Below the pieces are notes generated by a model. The model did no database searches. It was not told the origin of the DNA and worked only from the letters and a program-made list of their open reading frames with translations. This document shows, in pieces, positions 17,201 through 26,729 of a stretch of DNA of 64,000 bases. The number at the start of each line of letters is the position of its first letter. The first letter of the stretch is position 1. The position numbers were made by a program, and so were the translations under genes. This DNA comes from Batillaria attramentaria (taxonomy: Eukaryota > Mollusca > Gastropoda > Batillariidae): positions 162,001-226,000 of the forward strand of contig JACVVK020000485.1 of assembly GCA_018292915.2 (NCBI GenBank). Direction: 5' to 3'.

Positions 17201-17368
17201 CAGATACGTACAAAATTTGCAGGGTTTTTTTGCACATGCTTTGAAGGCACTACGCTGTACTTGTTTTGGTTTGCCTTGTTTCAGGTGTTTGGGCATCGAC
17301 TGGGCTTGGCGCATGAACAGTTGTTCGCATTAGACAGTGAGTTCGAGGAAAGCACTGTGGACAGATAA
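10203..17368 (+). CDS. SLC11A2-like: SLC11/NRAMP divalent-metal transporter, complete coding region in 12 exons
   Basis: Proton-coupled importer of Fe2+, Mn2+ and related ions at plasma or endolysosomal membranes (family knowledge). Joined exons: 10203-10391, 10797-10919, 11589-11815, 12213-12351, 12970-13125, 13624-13782, 14370-14417, 14783-14815, 15524-15867, 16165-16321, 16709-16759, 17285-17368. They total 1710 nt, 569 residues, close to the roughly 560-570 of animal DMT1. All introns are GT-AG and all phases agree. The TM1 metal site is in LDPGN (D87, N90), and TM6 carries MPHN (M266, H268). The conserved transport motif [19 protein letters not shown] is in exon 9. About 12 membrane segments are visible. 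An N-glycosylation sequon N-T-T is created across the exon 7/8 junction in the long extracellular loop. The ATG at 10203 was chosen because the N-terminal cytosolic segment leads into YFNERIPIP, matching DMT1. An acceptor 35 bp upstream implies a 5' untranslated exon not located here. Whether it is orthologous to NRAMP1 or NRAMP2 cannot be decided; invertebrates usually have one Malvolio-type gene. Confidence 0.97.
10797..10919 (+). CDS. SLC11 coding exon 2 (residues 64-104)
   Basis: Carries TM1 with the metal-binding LDPGN turn, followed by [14 protein letters not shown]. Acceptor TTTGTAG, donor AAG|GTAAAG, phase 0 on both sides. Confidence 0.97.
11589..11815 (+). CDS. SLC11 coding exon 3 (residues 105-180)
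   Basis: Encodes TM2 and TM3, including [13 protein letters not shown] and [13 protein letters not shown], which are near-invariant in animal NRAMPs. Acceptor TGTTGCAG, donor GGAAA|GTGAGT, ending in phase 2 so that Lys180 is split over the intron. Confidence 0.98.
11921..11950 (+). repeat. G30 homopolymer in SLC11 intron 3
   Basis: Thirty consecutive G on the coding strand, about 105 bp after the exon 3 donor. With the G19 tract downstream it could form a G-quadruplex in the pre-mRNA. Homopolymer length is error-prone in assemblies. Confidence 0.85.
12075..12093 (+). repeat. G19 homopolymer in SLC11 intron 3
   Basis: A second uninterrupted G tract, 120 bp before exon 4, on the coding strand. 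Confidence 0.85.
12213..12351 (+). CDS. SLC11 coding exon 4 (residues 180-226)
   Basis: Encodes TM4 and TM5, with [19 protein letters not shown] and the ending TFGYE. Acceptor CTACCGTAG. The donor GAG|GTGTGT is itself the first unit of a long GT microsatellite. Confidence 0.97.
12352..12426 (+). repeat. (GT)n microsatellite starting at the exon 4 splice donor
   Basis: About 37 GT units without interruption, beginning exactly at the 5' splice site. Every GT is a potential shifted donor, but only the first gives the conserved protein end. Confidence 0.97.
12470..12905 (+). repeat. Imperfect TGTGGTGTGCAGA minisatellite in SLC11 intron 4
   Basis: Degenerate units around GTGGTGTGCAGAATAGGGAT and GTGGTGTGCAGACTGGTG recur across most of the intron. 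The 229-codon minus-strand frame over it (His/Thr-rich) is a repeat artefact. Many units contain TGTGCAG, which resembles a weak acceptor. Confidence 0.85.
12970..13125 (+). CDS. SLC11 coding exon 5 (residues 227-278)
   Basis: Encodes the loop with [16 protein letters not shown] and TM6 with [16 protein letters not shown]266 and H268 correspond to the metal-coordinating Met and the proton-coupling His known from the family. Acceptor GTTGCAG, donor AAG|GTATTG. Confidence 0.98.
13624..13782 (+). CDS. SLC11 coding exon 6 (residues 279-331)
   Basis: Begins [20 protein letters not shown] and covers TM7 with [19 protein letters not shown]. Acceptor CTTCCAG, donor GTT|GTGAGT, phase 0. Confidence 0.97.
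14249..14298 (+). repeat. (GT)n microsatellite in SLC11 intron 6
   Basis: About 25 GT units, 70 bp before the small exon 7. Confidence 0.95.
14370..14417 (+). CDS. SLC11 coding exon 7 (residues 332-347)
   Basis: A 48-nt micro-exon encoding [16 protein letters not shown] in the TM7-TM8 extracellular loop, the variable part of the family. Acceptor TATTTTCAG, donor AAT|GTAAGT. It is supported by splice signals, phase and position rather than strong conservation. Confidence 0.87.
14783..14815 (+). CDS. SLC11 coding exon 8 (residues 348-358)
   Basis: A 33-nt micro-exon, [11 protein letters not shown], matching the conserved VDIYKGG segment of DMT1. Joined to exon 7 it makes the sequon N-T-T. Acceptor TTTTGCAG, donor GGG|GTAAGT. 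Confidence 0.92.
15524..15867 (+). CDS. SLC11 coding exon 9 (residues 359-473)
   Basis: The longest exon, with TM8, the conserved transport motif, TM9 and TM10 ending in [16 protein letters not shown]. Acceptor TGTTTACAG, donor GGCCG|GTTAGT, phase 2. Confidence 0.98.
16165..16321 (+). CDS. SLC11 coding exon 10 (residues 473-525)
   Basis: Encodes TM11 (around [12 protein letters not shown]) and TM12 (around [17 protein letters not shown]). Acceptor GTCTGCAG, donor CTG|GTAAGG. Confidence 0.95.
16709..16759 (+). CDS. SLC11 coding exon 11 (residues 526-542)
   Basis: Short cytosolic exon, [17 protein letters not shown]. Acceptor TTTTCCAG, donor CCA|GTAAGT, phase 0. The C-terminal tail is variable in the family, so support is from splicing and phase. 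Confidence 0.83.
17285..17368 (+). CDS. SLC11 coding exon 12 (residues 543-569) and stop
   Basis: C-terminal tail with [18 protein letters not shown] and a TAA stop at 17366-17368. Acceptor TTGTTTCAG. Leu-rich cytosolic tails carry sorting signals in DMT1, but no exact signal is claimed here. Confidence 0.87.
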   Translation: MFGHRLGLAHEQLFALDSEFEESTVDR

Positions 17369-17472
17369 CTACAGTACCTGCTCTAGCCATCTTCCATTTC
17401 AGTACTGTATAGTGTTGTTGGACTTGACATTCAAGCATGCCATTTGATAAAAAAAAATATATATATATATAA

Positions 17473-17655
17473 AACTAGAAAATACACTCCTTGAAAACTG
17501 TGATCAACTATTATTATTAACAAGACATGGAGCCCAAATTTTCGAGCCCTCCGCGGGCCCTTCATCAGGGGAATACGAAATGCAAAATACAAAATAAAAT
17601 AAAATTGTATTTTGTAATAGTTGATCACAGTTTTCAAGGAGTGTATTTTCTAGTT
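17473..17655 (-). mobile_element. 41-bp perfect inverted repeat around a hammerhead-core-like sequence (possible Penelope-like remnant)
   Basis: 17473-17513 and 17615-17655 are perfect reverse complements over 41 bp. On the minus strand the spacer reads CCTGATGAAGGGCCC, a short loop, then GGAGGGCTCGAAA. This is the layout of a hammerhead core: CUGAUGA, a 6-bp stem II, GAAA. Hammerhead motifs in pseudo-LTRs of Penelope-like retroelements are established knowledge. I could not fold a convincing stem I and stem III with a cleavage site, so catalytic competence is doubtful. It lies about 105 bp after the SLC11 stop, and the first AATAAA downstream of the stop (17593-17603) falls inside its spacer. 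Confidence 0.6.
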
Positions 17656-20049
17656 ATTCAACGTGGATTCATCCATTTCAAAACTCTTTCGGGGATGTGT
17701 GGAGCCAGCATGACTTTGTTCGTTTTGTAAAGTCAGTATATATATATATATGTTTGTGTTACTGTTAATCACCGACAGTGGTGTCAGATTGCCAGAGTGA
17801 TATTAGAGAAGTTCAGTACATACTGTTGGTGGACATCAGACAGACTGCCTGGATCATGTGGTTGTGAGTGTCTGCTGTTGAATTTGATGATGCTGGACTT
17901 GGGGCATTTAGGGCCATACGAGGGCCAGGCCTGTACTTCATGGAAAAATAATTAACCTGACTAAATGAGCCATTTGAGAACTGCATGCAAATTAGCTGAC
18001 AGTCTTGGAGTGACAGTGAAATTCCCATTATGTTGTTGTCAAATTACAGCCAAAAGGTGCTGCTGTTCTCCATGTTGTTGTGAGATTTGTTAACAGTATA
18101 TTGAGCGGTACACTGGTGAAATAATGTGTTTTGAAACAAAGTTGTTATCATTTGTGACTGTCCACGAGAAAACCCGGCGTAAGACGCAAGCCGCTGTTCC
18201 GAGCTAGAGGCTAACAAACGTCAGCAGGTGCTATCTGGTCAATATTGAGATTTTGCCAAAATCAGGTAGTTCTGCCCTTAAATTATGATGTCTTAAAAGG
18301 AGGGTTTTTTTGCACTGTAAAGAGCAAGACTGTTTCTTTAAAATGGCTCCAGAAACAAAAAATTGAAAATTTTGCACTGAAGCCGCGTTTTCTCATGGAA
18401 GGTGACGTTTTTCTGATTGTAATTTTAACAGAGTGTTTGCAAATGCCTTGTGAGAACCACAAGATATGGAGTGAATGGACCCGAACTTTTATTTATCATC
18501 GTTTTGCACATCATGTGAGAATACAAGTTCACAATGTTTTCTTGCGGAATGACTGATAACCTTCACTGTACGTCGCCTAAAAAACTTGCATGCCGTTCAT
18601 CGTGGGTGCAAACACACCCATGCTCTCAGAAAGAAAACTTGTGTGCTGTACATTATCGGTATAAAACCACCCGCACTTTTACAGAAGAAACTAAAGTAGA
18701 TAAAACTGCTCAAACTCACACCAATGTGATGCTCTGTACAGCCTGATACAAACACGATACAAGTCATAAAATTGTGTCAGGTACTGTGTTTAACTTGTTT
18801 CGCCGGGACTGATCTCATCATCACTGCAGCCCACTATTGCGTAATTCAATAATCGATTTCGTTCGCTGGCGACATTCATTTTGTCAAATAGACATCTGTT
18901 GATATTTCTGTGACTCTCTTCCTTGTGTACTTCTTTACTTTACTTTTACACGTACATCTAACTGAATATACCCTCAAGGTTCCTTCTTGAGAAGGGGGTG
19001 GGGGGCGTTCGCACCCACAACGTTTGGGGAGGGTTATGCAGTGTCTTTTATTTCTTTAAAAGCATTGGCGGATTTACAACCACAATGTATGACATGCTAG
19101 CTTCCTTTTTTAAAAAGCATTTGTGGTTTTACACCCACAGTGTATGTCGAGGGTTATACATTGGTTTTTGTTGTTGTTTATTTACTAGTTTTTCTACAGT
19201 CAAAATGACACACATTTTCGTGAGCACATCCTCAGTACCCTTATTGATAGAGTGATGAAGTTTCGTGGATCCAGTGCAAATATTGACTAAGCAATGGACG
19301 TTTGATTGAAAGTGTGGGTGAAAAATCATCCATGAGGTATGGTGAAGGTTAAGTGTAATTAGTATGACCAGTTTTTGAATAATTAATTTATTCCATTTTG
19401 GTGGTGGTCATTCACAGTTTTGTCCCTGATAGATTTTTGTTTGTATACTCTTACCATCAGCACTGGCTGTGCCGTTGTCTGTTTTGAACCGAGGTTCCTG
19501 TGTCAACTTTATAGTTTGTATAATGTTATATACATTAATCAGATGCAACATTCCATGTAAACCATGTTTACACAGTGCATTTGATGTTCACATGCTTCCA
19601 TTGAGATTATTTGGGAGGTGCCTGCATGGTTGTGATTCTGAGATAGAGTAGTGATAGCTGATGTTGGCAATTACTCGTACTGGCAGTATGCAGTGCAGGA
19701 CTGTGTTTAAGCCATGACCAGAGTTCTCCACACAAACCTGATATTTGTCTTGAATGTTTTACATTCTGCTGAATGCATGTTTTGGATTATATCTTTGTTC
19801 AAATCCATTTGTGCCTGAGCATGACTTTTGTTAAATTTGTTTATATGTCTGGCATTTATAAAGAAGGGGGAATATGTGTTCCCGGATAATTTGCTGTATG
19901 TCTGCATCTTTACTCACTTTCAAGATACTGCGTGAGATAATCATCTGATATACTCACATCCCATTCTCACTAACTACAACCCAAGAGGTAGATTTGGTGG
20001 AGTTGTACACGTTAAGTGAATTGATTACAGCAACACATGAATTGCAAAA
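17656..20049. other. Non-coding stretch after SLC11
   Basis: Probably includes the SLC11 3' untranslated region, whose end I cannot place. Diverged tandem copies (about 57-66 bp units around ACCCACAACGT, TTAAAAAGCATT and GGTTTTACA) occupy about 19012-19170. No coding exon recognised. Confidence 0.4.
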
Positions 20050-20062
20050 TCCACATTTTTGG

Positions 20063-20400
20063 CTTTATTAAAAATTACAAATCCGTATTTTTTTAAAAAT
20101 TAGCAGTATTACGATTGCCATAAATGGGGGGGGGGGGGGGGGGGGGGGTCTGAACCACCTTACACTGTACATTGAGATACTGAAAGTAACGAAGAAATGA
20201 GCAAGTCGACTGAAACAACTAGATACAAGCAAACACGATAACTGTGCAGAAAACAGTCCATGAGTAGATACCCGCCACAAGCCAATCAAAAGATTGCTGG
20301 GAATAGAGTAGATAACATAAAGACAGAATTATAGATTTATTAAAAATTACAATTCAGTATTTCTAGGAAACTAAGCAGTGTTAAATTTTTGGGGGGTTGA
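20063..20400. repeat. Duplicated block with G23 tract
   Basis: TTATTAAAAATTACAA followed by a TAGCAGTATT/AAGCAGTGTT segment occurs at about 20068-20112 and again at about 20337-20382. Each is followed by a G run (G23 at 20126-20148, G6 near 20391) and a TGAAC-containing flank. This looks like a local direct duplication. Confidence 0.6.
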
Positions 20401-21087
20401 ACACGCCACGAGCAGGAAGCCTGTCCGACTTTTGTTGCATTTGTCTGCAGGACCAGTGTTTCTGTACTTGCACCTTGAGTGTACAATTAGTTGAACACAC
20501 AAGGCCTTGCATAAAACGAATGTGTTCAATGTGTATGATTTTTAACTGGTAACTTCGATTTACTTGCACTTGACATTTATGATATCGGCAGTCGTTTTTC
20601 ACGTTTTGTATTGCATGACAATTTAGTTGTGATAATCCTCTCATATACTTTGAAGCATGTGAAATAAAAGTGGCAGACTTAATGATGAGTAACTGTGAAA
20701 ACTGAGCTTCAAGAATCTGTCTCAGAGGATTGGCCGGTTGGCTTATAATGTTGATACATGTGGCTGGATTAGCGTGGCCAAAGCTTGTGTTTACCTTGGA
20801 TTGAAACCGCCACAAATGGTACTTGTGACCAGTAGATGTGCATTTTACAAAAATCCTAGCAACAATAACCCCCTGAAGGCTGATTTACACACATGCCGTA
20901 ATGTGAAGCTTTTCAGTCCCACGTTCGATTTCAAAGTTGCTGTCTCTTTCCATTTCAGTGTGCTGTCGATTTTATGAGCTTGTCAGCTACTTGTTAAATG
21001 TGTTATGTATGCCAGCTACCTGGATGTTTGTTCATCATGAAACCAGTAAATCAGTGTGAGATTCTGATTCAGTTATCAGTAAGGATG

Positions 21088-21151
<64 letters not shown>

Positions 21152-21265
21152 GAGTGTGTGTGACAGTCGTGTGTGCGTGTGTGTGTGTGACAGTTGTGTG
21201 TGTGTGTGTGTCAGTGCGTGCGCGCGCGCGTGTGTGTCAGTCACAGTGTGTGAAAGAGAGAGAGA
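21088..21265. repeat. Compound GT/GA microsatellite
   Basis: GT block, GA block, then GT blocks broken by GACAGT and a CG-rich GCGCGCGCG run, and a final GA block. Confidence 0.93.
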
Positions 21266-21326
21266 GGAAGTGTGCGTTATACAGCTCTCGGCATGCATGC
21301 CCATGGGCCATGCCCGGCCGCTAGCA

Positions 21327-21520
21327 GGGGAGCCAGGACAGCCGAATGGTAGACCGTTGAATTTTTAATGCTCGGCCGGCCGGGTCCTGAGTTCGAGTCC
21401 CGGCTGAGGCCAGATATTTGCACGGTACTGGCCTTTTTCTCAATGCCGGGCCGGCTTTGATACTAGTCACCCATACGCGGTGGAAAAGGACGTTAACCGC
21501 CCAAACACACACACACCCAC
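21327..21520 (+). mobile_element. SINE-A copy, diverged
   Basis: Full-length but aged: an insertion GGCCGGCC in the variable arm, TTTTTAA in the anticodon loop, GAGTTCGAGTCCC B box, GATATTTG body and an ACACACCC tail. There is no clear target duplication. Confidence 0.82.
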
Positions 21521-22356
21521 GCTCGCTACCACATCAGTTCAGTCAGCCGTTTGCACGCCGCTCCTTCTGACGAAATCCAAAGACCGGAGTCGGGCTGACT
21601 GGATACAACTTGATGGAGAGCAAAATTAAACTATCCACACACAGGTCAGGTCACTGTTTAGACACGGACACTATATGTGTTTACCTGGAAAAACCTGCCT
21701 GCCATGCATTGAAAACTTCCCTTTTCTGAGTATGTCAGACAAGGTACTGTTTAGTCGTACCGTCAGACAGAAGGTTGATGGCGGTACTTTCGATTCACTG
21801 CAAACGCTTGCTGAGGCCTTATCCTTTCAGATGTTATTAGCGGTAAGACCGTACACGCTGATTTCTGGGACGACGTTGTGGCTGCTTGATGCTGATTTTA
21901 CTGATTCACTTTAACCCTGTTTCAGGTACAATACAAAAGACCCAGCCTGTCGTCCCCTGGTCCATGCATTACTAATCGCAATGAGAACGGTCGATTGTTT
22001 TGACTGATTCTGGCCCCGACACTTGAAGGCCGGACTGAAACTGGATACTGAGCTCAGTTGAGACAATGATCGGAAAAGTAATAAAGTAATTCTCCGTCGG
22101 GGCTGGAGGGAGGACTGATTGTGGGGGGGGGGGGGGGGGCACCTTTTCACTGACTGCACTGTGACACCTGTTCTGTGTTTAGCCTTATTAAACATTTTGA
22201 CTCTTTTTTTCCGTCTGCGGAACGTTAGTTCCGTTGAGGGATAGACAGCCGCTCAACGAAAGCAATGAATTATGTTACGAATTACTTATTGATGGCACTC
22301 GTGCTAACGGAGTGCTCCGGCAATCGCGCGCGCACATACGCCGGCGCGCACGCACA

Positions 22357-22422
<66 letters not shown>

Positions 22423-24287
22423 AAAAAAAGCTGTTGTTTGCGGCATTACACCGGCATTTTACAAGTGACTTTTCACACACAGACAACCCTTCACTGTGAC
22501 CACTGACTCCGCCCCCCCTCCCCTACTTCCCCACTCGCCCGTCCGCCGTTTGTCGACTGGCGGCATTAGATCTTTCGTGAACGTTATCACACAGACAACA
22601 AAATGTGCTTCTCTCAGTTTTATTTTGTTTTCATTCACTCTCTTTCCTTTCAAAAAGATGCCTAGACAGATAAGAACTCGACACGTTACTTAGTGATGGA
22701 ACGGATGCGCGGGACGGAGGGTCGTGTCTAATGTCGCGAAGCCGCCACACCTGACCTAGGACAGCTACCTGACACCACGTGGTACTGACACAGGTATAGC
22801 GGGCTACATGCAGCTCTCCTGTGTGTTTGTACTCTAGGACCTGCATGTGCTGACGGACAGGAGGGGGCGATCTGGTCAGATGTAGGCGTACCGTGCCTTT
22901 CATGACACTAAGTCCGTCTGCCCACCGGCAACGACTGGACGTGCAAACAGAATTATAGATACGGTAATAGTAATGAGCTACTGAGACAGCTACTGAACCT
23001 TTTGAGTGCCAGTGATTTGCAAGTGCACTACAGGCCATCCGTTAGCCCTGTGGAGTTTTCTAGGTCTGCTGGATTGCGAGAACTGAAACGGCAGAGACTG
23101 AATAGAAGTAACATATTGTTAGTGAGTTTGTGAAAGGGCGTTTCAAATAGTGCCTCTGCTGGCATAACATATACATCGGTGCATGCGACTTACACCCTCA
23201 GTTTATGTTTTGTGATACTGCGACTGTGCTGGGCAAAAACACCGTGATTTTTACAACGACAGCAGCGACCCAAAGGGATTGAAATCGCTGTTTTTAACAG
23301 GCATCCGAAGTTCAAACCCGGAAACACAAGGCAGCAGTTCAGTCAGTGGTGTGCAGGAAACCACGAGCGCACGACTGACTCAGTGAACCGGTTTTCAGTT
23401 CACTTCAATAAACTTCAAAAGTCCGTCCGGACTTTGTGAAGTCTTTCAGATCCGTACAAGTGTGACGGCTTTGGGAACAAGCCTCGGCCTTCAGGACCAC
23501 CTGCAGGGACCGTAAGTATTTTAATACAGACCATTCAATGAGCGACTCGGTGCCTCTAGGCTATTCTCTGACTGAACCACCAATTTCTGTTCACTCGGGT
23601 TCTATTCACTCGGCTTATATTCCATTACCAACTCGTCTACGGTACACAGGGACACCTTCGTTCATGCGTTTATAGACCCCATATCTCCTTACAACCTCCC
23701 CCCCCCCCCCCCCCAGTTCGTCCACATCATAAATTTACATGACATTGTGGCTGAATTATTTATAGATCCCCAGTGCTCAGACATTCGATTATGATTTGCC
23801 CATAACCACGACCCTGTCTGCGGTCGGAGAGGGTTATGCGTGAGTTTACAACCGGAAGGGCGTACGACATCAATCAGTTTAGAGAAGTGTTCTTCAGTTC
23901 TTGTAGGTGGTAAATTCTCTGAACTCAGTACTGAGTGCGAGGCCTCTCTACAAGGTTTCATCGCCAGTTGTAAAAGGTGGGCTGCTCATGGTATAAACAC
24001 CCTATATATTCACGGTACAGCCGAGCAGGTAGATCACTGTGTGCTAACGGCTTTTGTTGTCCACAAACCGCGGCCGCGAGGCCGGCGCTCAGAGGGGAAT
24101 CTCATTGTGAAGCCGTTTTAGTTTGCTGACATTATTTGCTTTGAATCACCATGGTGCAGGTATGTGACACGTCAGTTGGAATGTCTCAAATGTCTTAACG
24201 TTTCGTACCGCGCATGAGTATCCCACGTTTTTGGCTCCTTTTCGGTGTTGGCCCTGTATGCGAAAATGACCTAACGCCAGTAAAGGC
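21521..24287. other. Unassigned non-coding DNA
   Basis: No coding exon supportable. It contains a G17 run at 22123-22139, a (CA)n block at 22352-22420 and a C run near 23698-23714. Confidence 0.35.
22352..22420. repeat. (CA)n microsatellite
   Basis: About 33 CA units preceded by a GCGCGC-rich start. Confidence 0.95.
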
Positions 24288-24352
24288 CCGTCTTTGTTAT
24301 CACCCTTATGTGGTGGAAAAGGACGTTTAACTCTCAAACACCCACCCACCCG
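24288..24352 (+). mobile_element. SINE-A 3' fragment
   Basis: Only the 3' third remains: CCCGTCTTTGTTATCACCC, TGTGGTGGAAAAGGACGTTT and an ACCC tail. Confidence 0.65.
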
Positions 24353-25421
24353 CCAGTAACGGCTCTAATCGTTGCAGCAAACACGAGTATAATCAAAGCG
24401 CAACACTCCCACTAAGCCAAATTTAAATCCATGCATTATTGTGATTTTTTTTAGGCAGGCCACTGGTGCACAAACCCAAACGTACCTGGTAGGAATTGAG
24501 TTAATTCGCTTGTACTCTGTTGTATAATTATGTATACTGCTTTAGAACACGTTCATGGCAAACTATAGTCACGACACTTGTAAAGGCCTGCTTCCACGGA
24601 CGTCAGTATCTAGTTGTTATTGTTGTAGTTGTTGGCGTTTGTGAAATTAACATTTCCAGAGTCGTCCTCTTGGATGAGAAGATTGTGTATGTGTGACCGT
24701 TTCAAGTTTCACTGACGTACCAAGTCAAGACTTGACTTGAAAAAAAAACAAAAAACAAACAAACCCTGAAGTACCCCACCACTGACTGACGTGGGCGTGC
24801 AGACACACTCCGTCTTTAGAGGATTTTATCTCAGCTGCTGGCCAGAGAGTGGCAGTTGTTACGTTAGGAGCTCACCATGATTGAAGATAATCCCTGCATT
24901 ACAACAATAACATGTTGCTGTAGTCTCGCACTTCTGGCCTGAGTCAACAATGACAAGAGCCCTTCAGCGTCAGTGCGAGACATGTCAGTCAGTATCCAGC
25001 GAAAAGGATGAGAATGATTTTTCGTTTAAAGGGACTACTGCTGCTACTTTTATGTTCACAGAACGTTCTGAACTGTTTTCGTGGTATCCTTCACCAAATC
25101 ACTTTGATGCCTGAACAGTTACAGCGTCTATAATGCTGGAAATAAGCCAACAGAAGAGTACTCGATGACGCGGCGACCACACTGACTGAGCGCTCAAGTA
25201 ACACCAGTCGTAGAACTTGAATGTTCGACCGCTCGCGCAAAGTGTACACAACATGGTATCGCATTAAGAACTGTACTAATCATCACGAAAGAGTACGTCG
25301 AGCAGGCGCACTCACGAGCGAAACTGTTCCAAAACATACGCTGGCTTAGCAAAGATGGAATAATCCCGTTTAACTGCTAGACTGAACTGATTTGAGTCGT
25401 CCATTCTGAAAGTCTGTTAAG

Positions 25422-25594
25422 GGGGAGCCGGGGTGGTCGAATGGTAGAGCGTTGGACTTCTAATGCTCGGGTCGTGAGTTCGATCCCGGCTGGGGCCAAA
25501 TATTTGTGCTGGCTTTTTCATCGTTGCCCCGTCTTTGATATCACCCTATGTGGTGGAAAAGGACGTTAAACCCCCAAACACCCACCCACCCACC
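25422..25594 (+). mobile_element. SINE-A copy with 16-bp target duplication
   Basis: Full-length and close to consensus. The flanks are CTGAAAGTCTGTTAAG (25406-25421) and CTGAACGTCTGTTAAG (25595-25610), one mismatch in 16. This is the clearest insertion boundary in the window. Confidence 0.95.
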
Positions 25595-26042
25595 CTGAAC
25601 GTCTGTTAAGGAAACGTTTTCCCGTCCAACCATGAAATAGGTGATTTGTATTCTGTATCCCTTGAACCTCGGTTTCCCTTCCTTGGGTTTTCGATTTTGA
25701 AATCAATTTTGCTACGATGCCCCCCCCCCCCTCCTTCCCCTCCCCCTCCGTTCAAGTTCTTCCTCCTTGGCATTCGCTGGACCCAGGTTTGAAATTCAGT
25801 CACGAGATCAGGTTAAAAACAAATCCAGCGTCTAGCCAGAGCTGCGTGTAGACATGATCCTGGACCACTTTCTCGCATGCTAAAGGTCAATGGTTGAGCA
25901 AACTCCATCGAGGTGAAGAAGGGACACGGGCACTAAAGACACAACAGCAATGTTAGACAGTCTGTTTTAACAGTGTCTGGTTTTGTTTTGCTACTGGTGA
26001 TAAGTCAGTTAATCCCAACATGGACTGGGACTGAGTAAGTCA

Positions 26043-26280
26043 TTAACTCTTAAAAGCCCATGCAAAATCGTGTTCTTACTTGACATCTTCATATCACTAA
26101 GAGCCACTTCGAGCCACTGTTCTGCAATCCTCATCGGTCTCGGTCCTAGCGAGGAAGGCCCATGCTTTGTGTGATTGTGGCTTGCAGTGGCTCCTACTGG
26201 TGTGCAGTGGCTCGTTCTTTCTAACCAGTCTTATCATGTAGTGGGCAGGGGGTGGTCGGTCTTGGGCTCTTAAGAGTTAA
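26043..26280. mobile_element. TTAA-flanked inverted-repeat element (piggyBac-like MITE?)
   Basis: Left end TTAACTCTTAAAAGCCCA, right end the reverse complement of TTAACTCTTAAGAGCCCA: 17 of 18 bases match. Both ends coincide with TTAA, the known piggyBac target. The inside has subterminal GAGCCACT copies near the left and their complement AGTGGCTC near the right. It has no coding capacity. The superfamily call is an inference. Confidence 0.68.
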
Positions 26281-26599
26281 ATTAATAGGTCTATGTCGTG
26301 AGGGTTTCAGGCATAAAATAGCGGTAATGTCGTGGATAGTCTCCATCTGAACTCACCCTTGCAGCAACGTGCGTGCAGTGTAGCGTTGCCAGAGTGGTTG
26401 AACACGTATGGTGCCTTAAGTACTGACACACATGTTCTCAAAGGGAGAAACACTGCATAGTTTCTGACAAGAAAATTAATGACAATACTGACCACCGTAT
26501 CGTGGGCGAGAAAGAGTGCGGATGAATGTGTCGCTAGGCCAGGAGACTGTGACTGTGACTGTGAGAGGGGAAATCATGTTTGACATAACCGAAGTTTGA

Positions 26600-26728
26600 G
26601 GGTGGATGGGTGTTTGGGAGTTTAACGTCCTTTTCCACCACGTATATGTGATATCAAAGACGGGGCAAAGAGAAAAAGGCCAGCACGAATATTTGGCCCC
26701 AGCCGGGATTCGAACTCGAGCATTGAGA
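26600..26728 (-). mobile_element. SINE-A copy, 5' truncated
   Basis: On the minus strand it starts within the anticodon arm, has a GAGTTCGAATCCC-like B box and the full body, and ends in a short ATCCACCC tail. Confidence 0.82.
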
Positions 26729-26729
26729 G

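Noticed and set aside
17527..17576. Complete functional hammerhead ribozyme
   Set aside because: Core and stem II are present, but candidate NUH sites (GUC, UUA) downstream do not give a paired stem III and stem I, so only a core-like motif is claimed.
17369..19600. Iron-responsive element downstream of SLC11
   Set aside because: Mammalian DMT1 has a 3' IRE, so CAGTG motifs near 17334, 17777, 18013 and 19576 were checked; none has a paired 5-bp upper stem with a bulged C.
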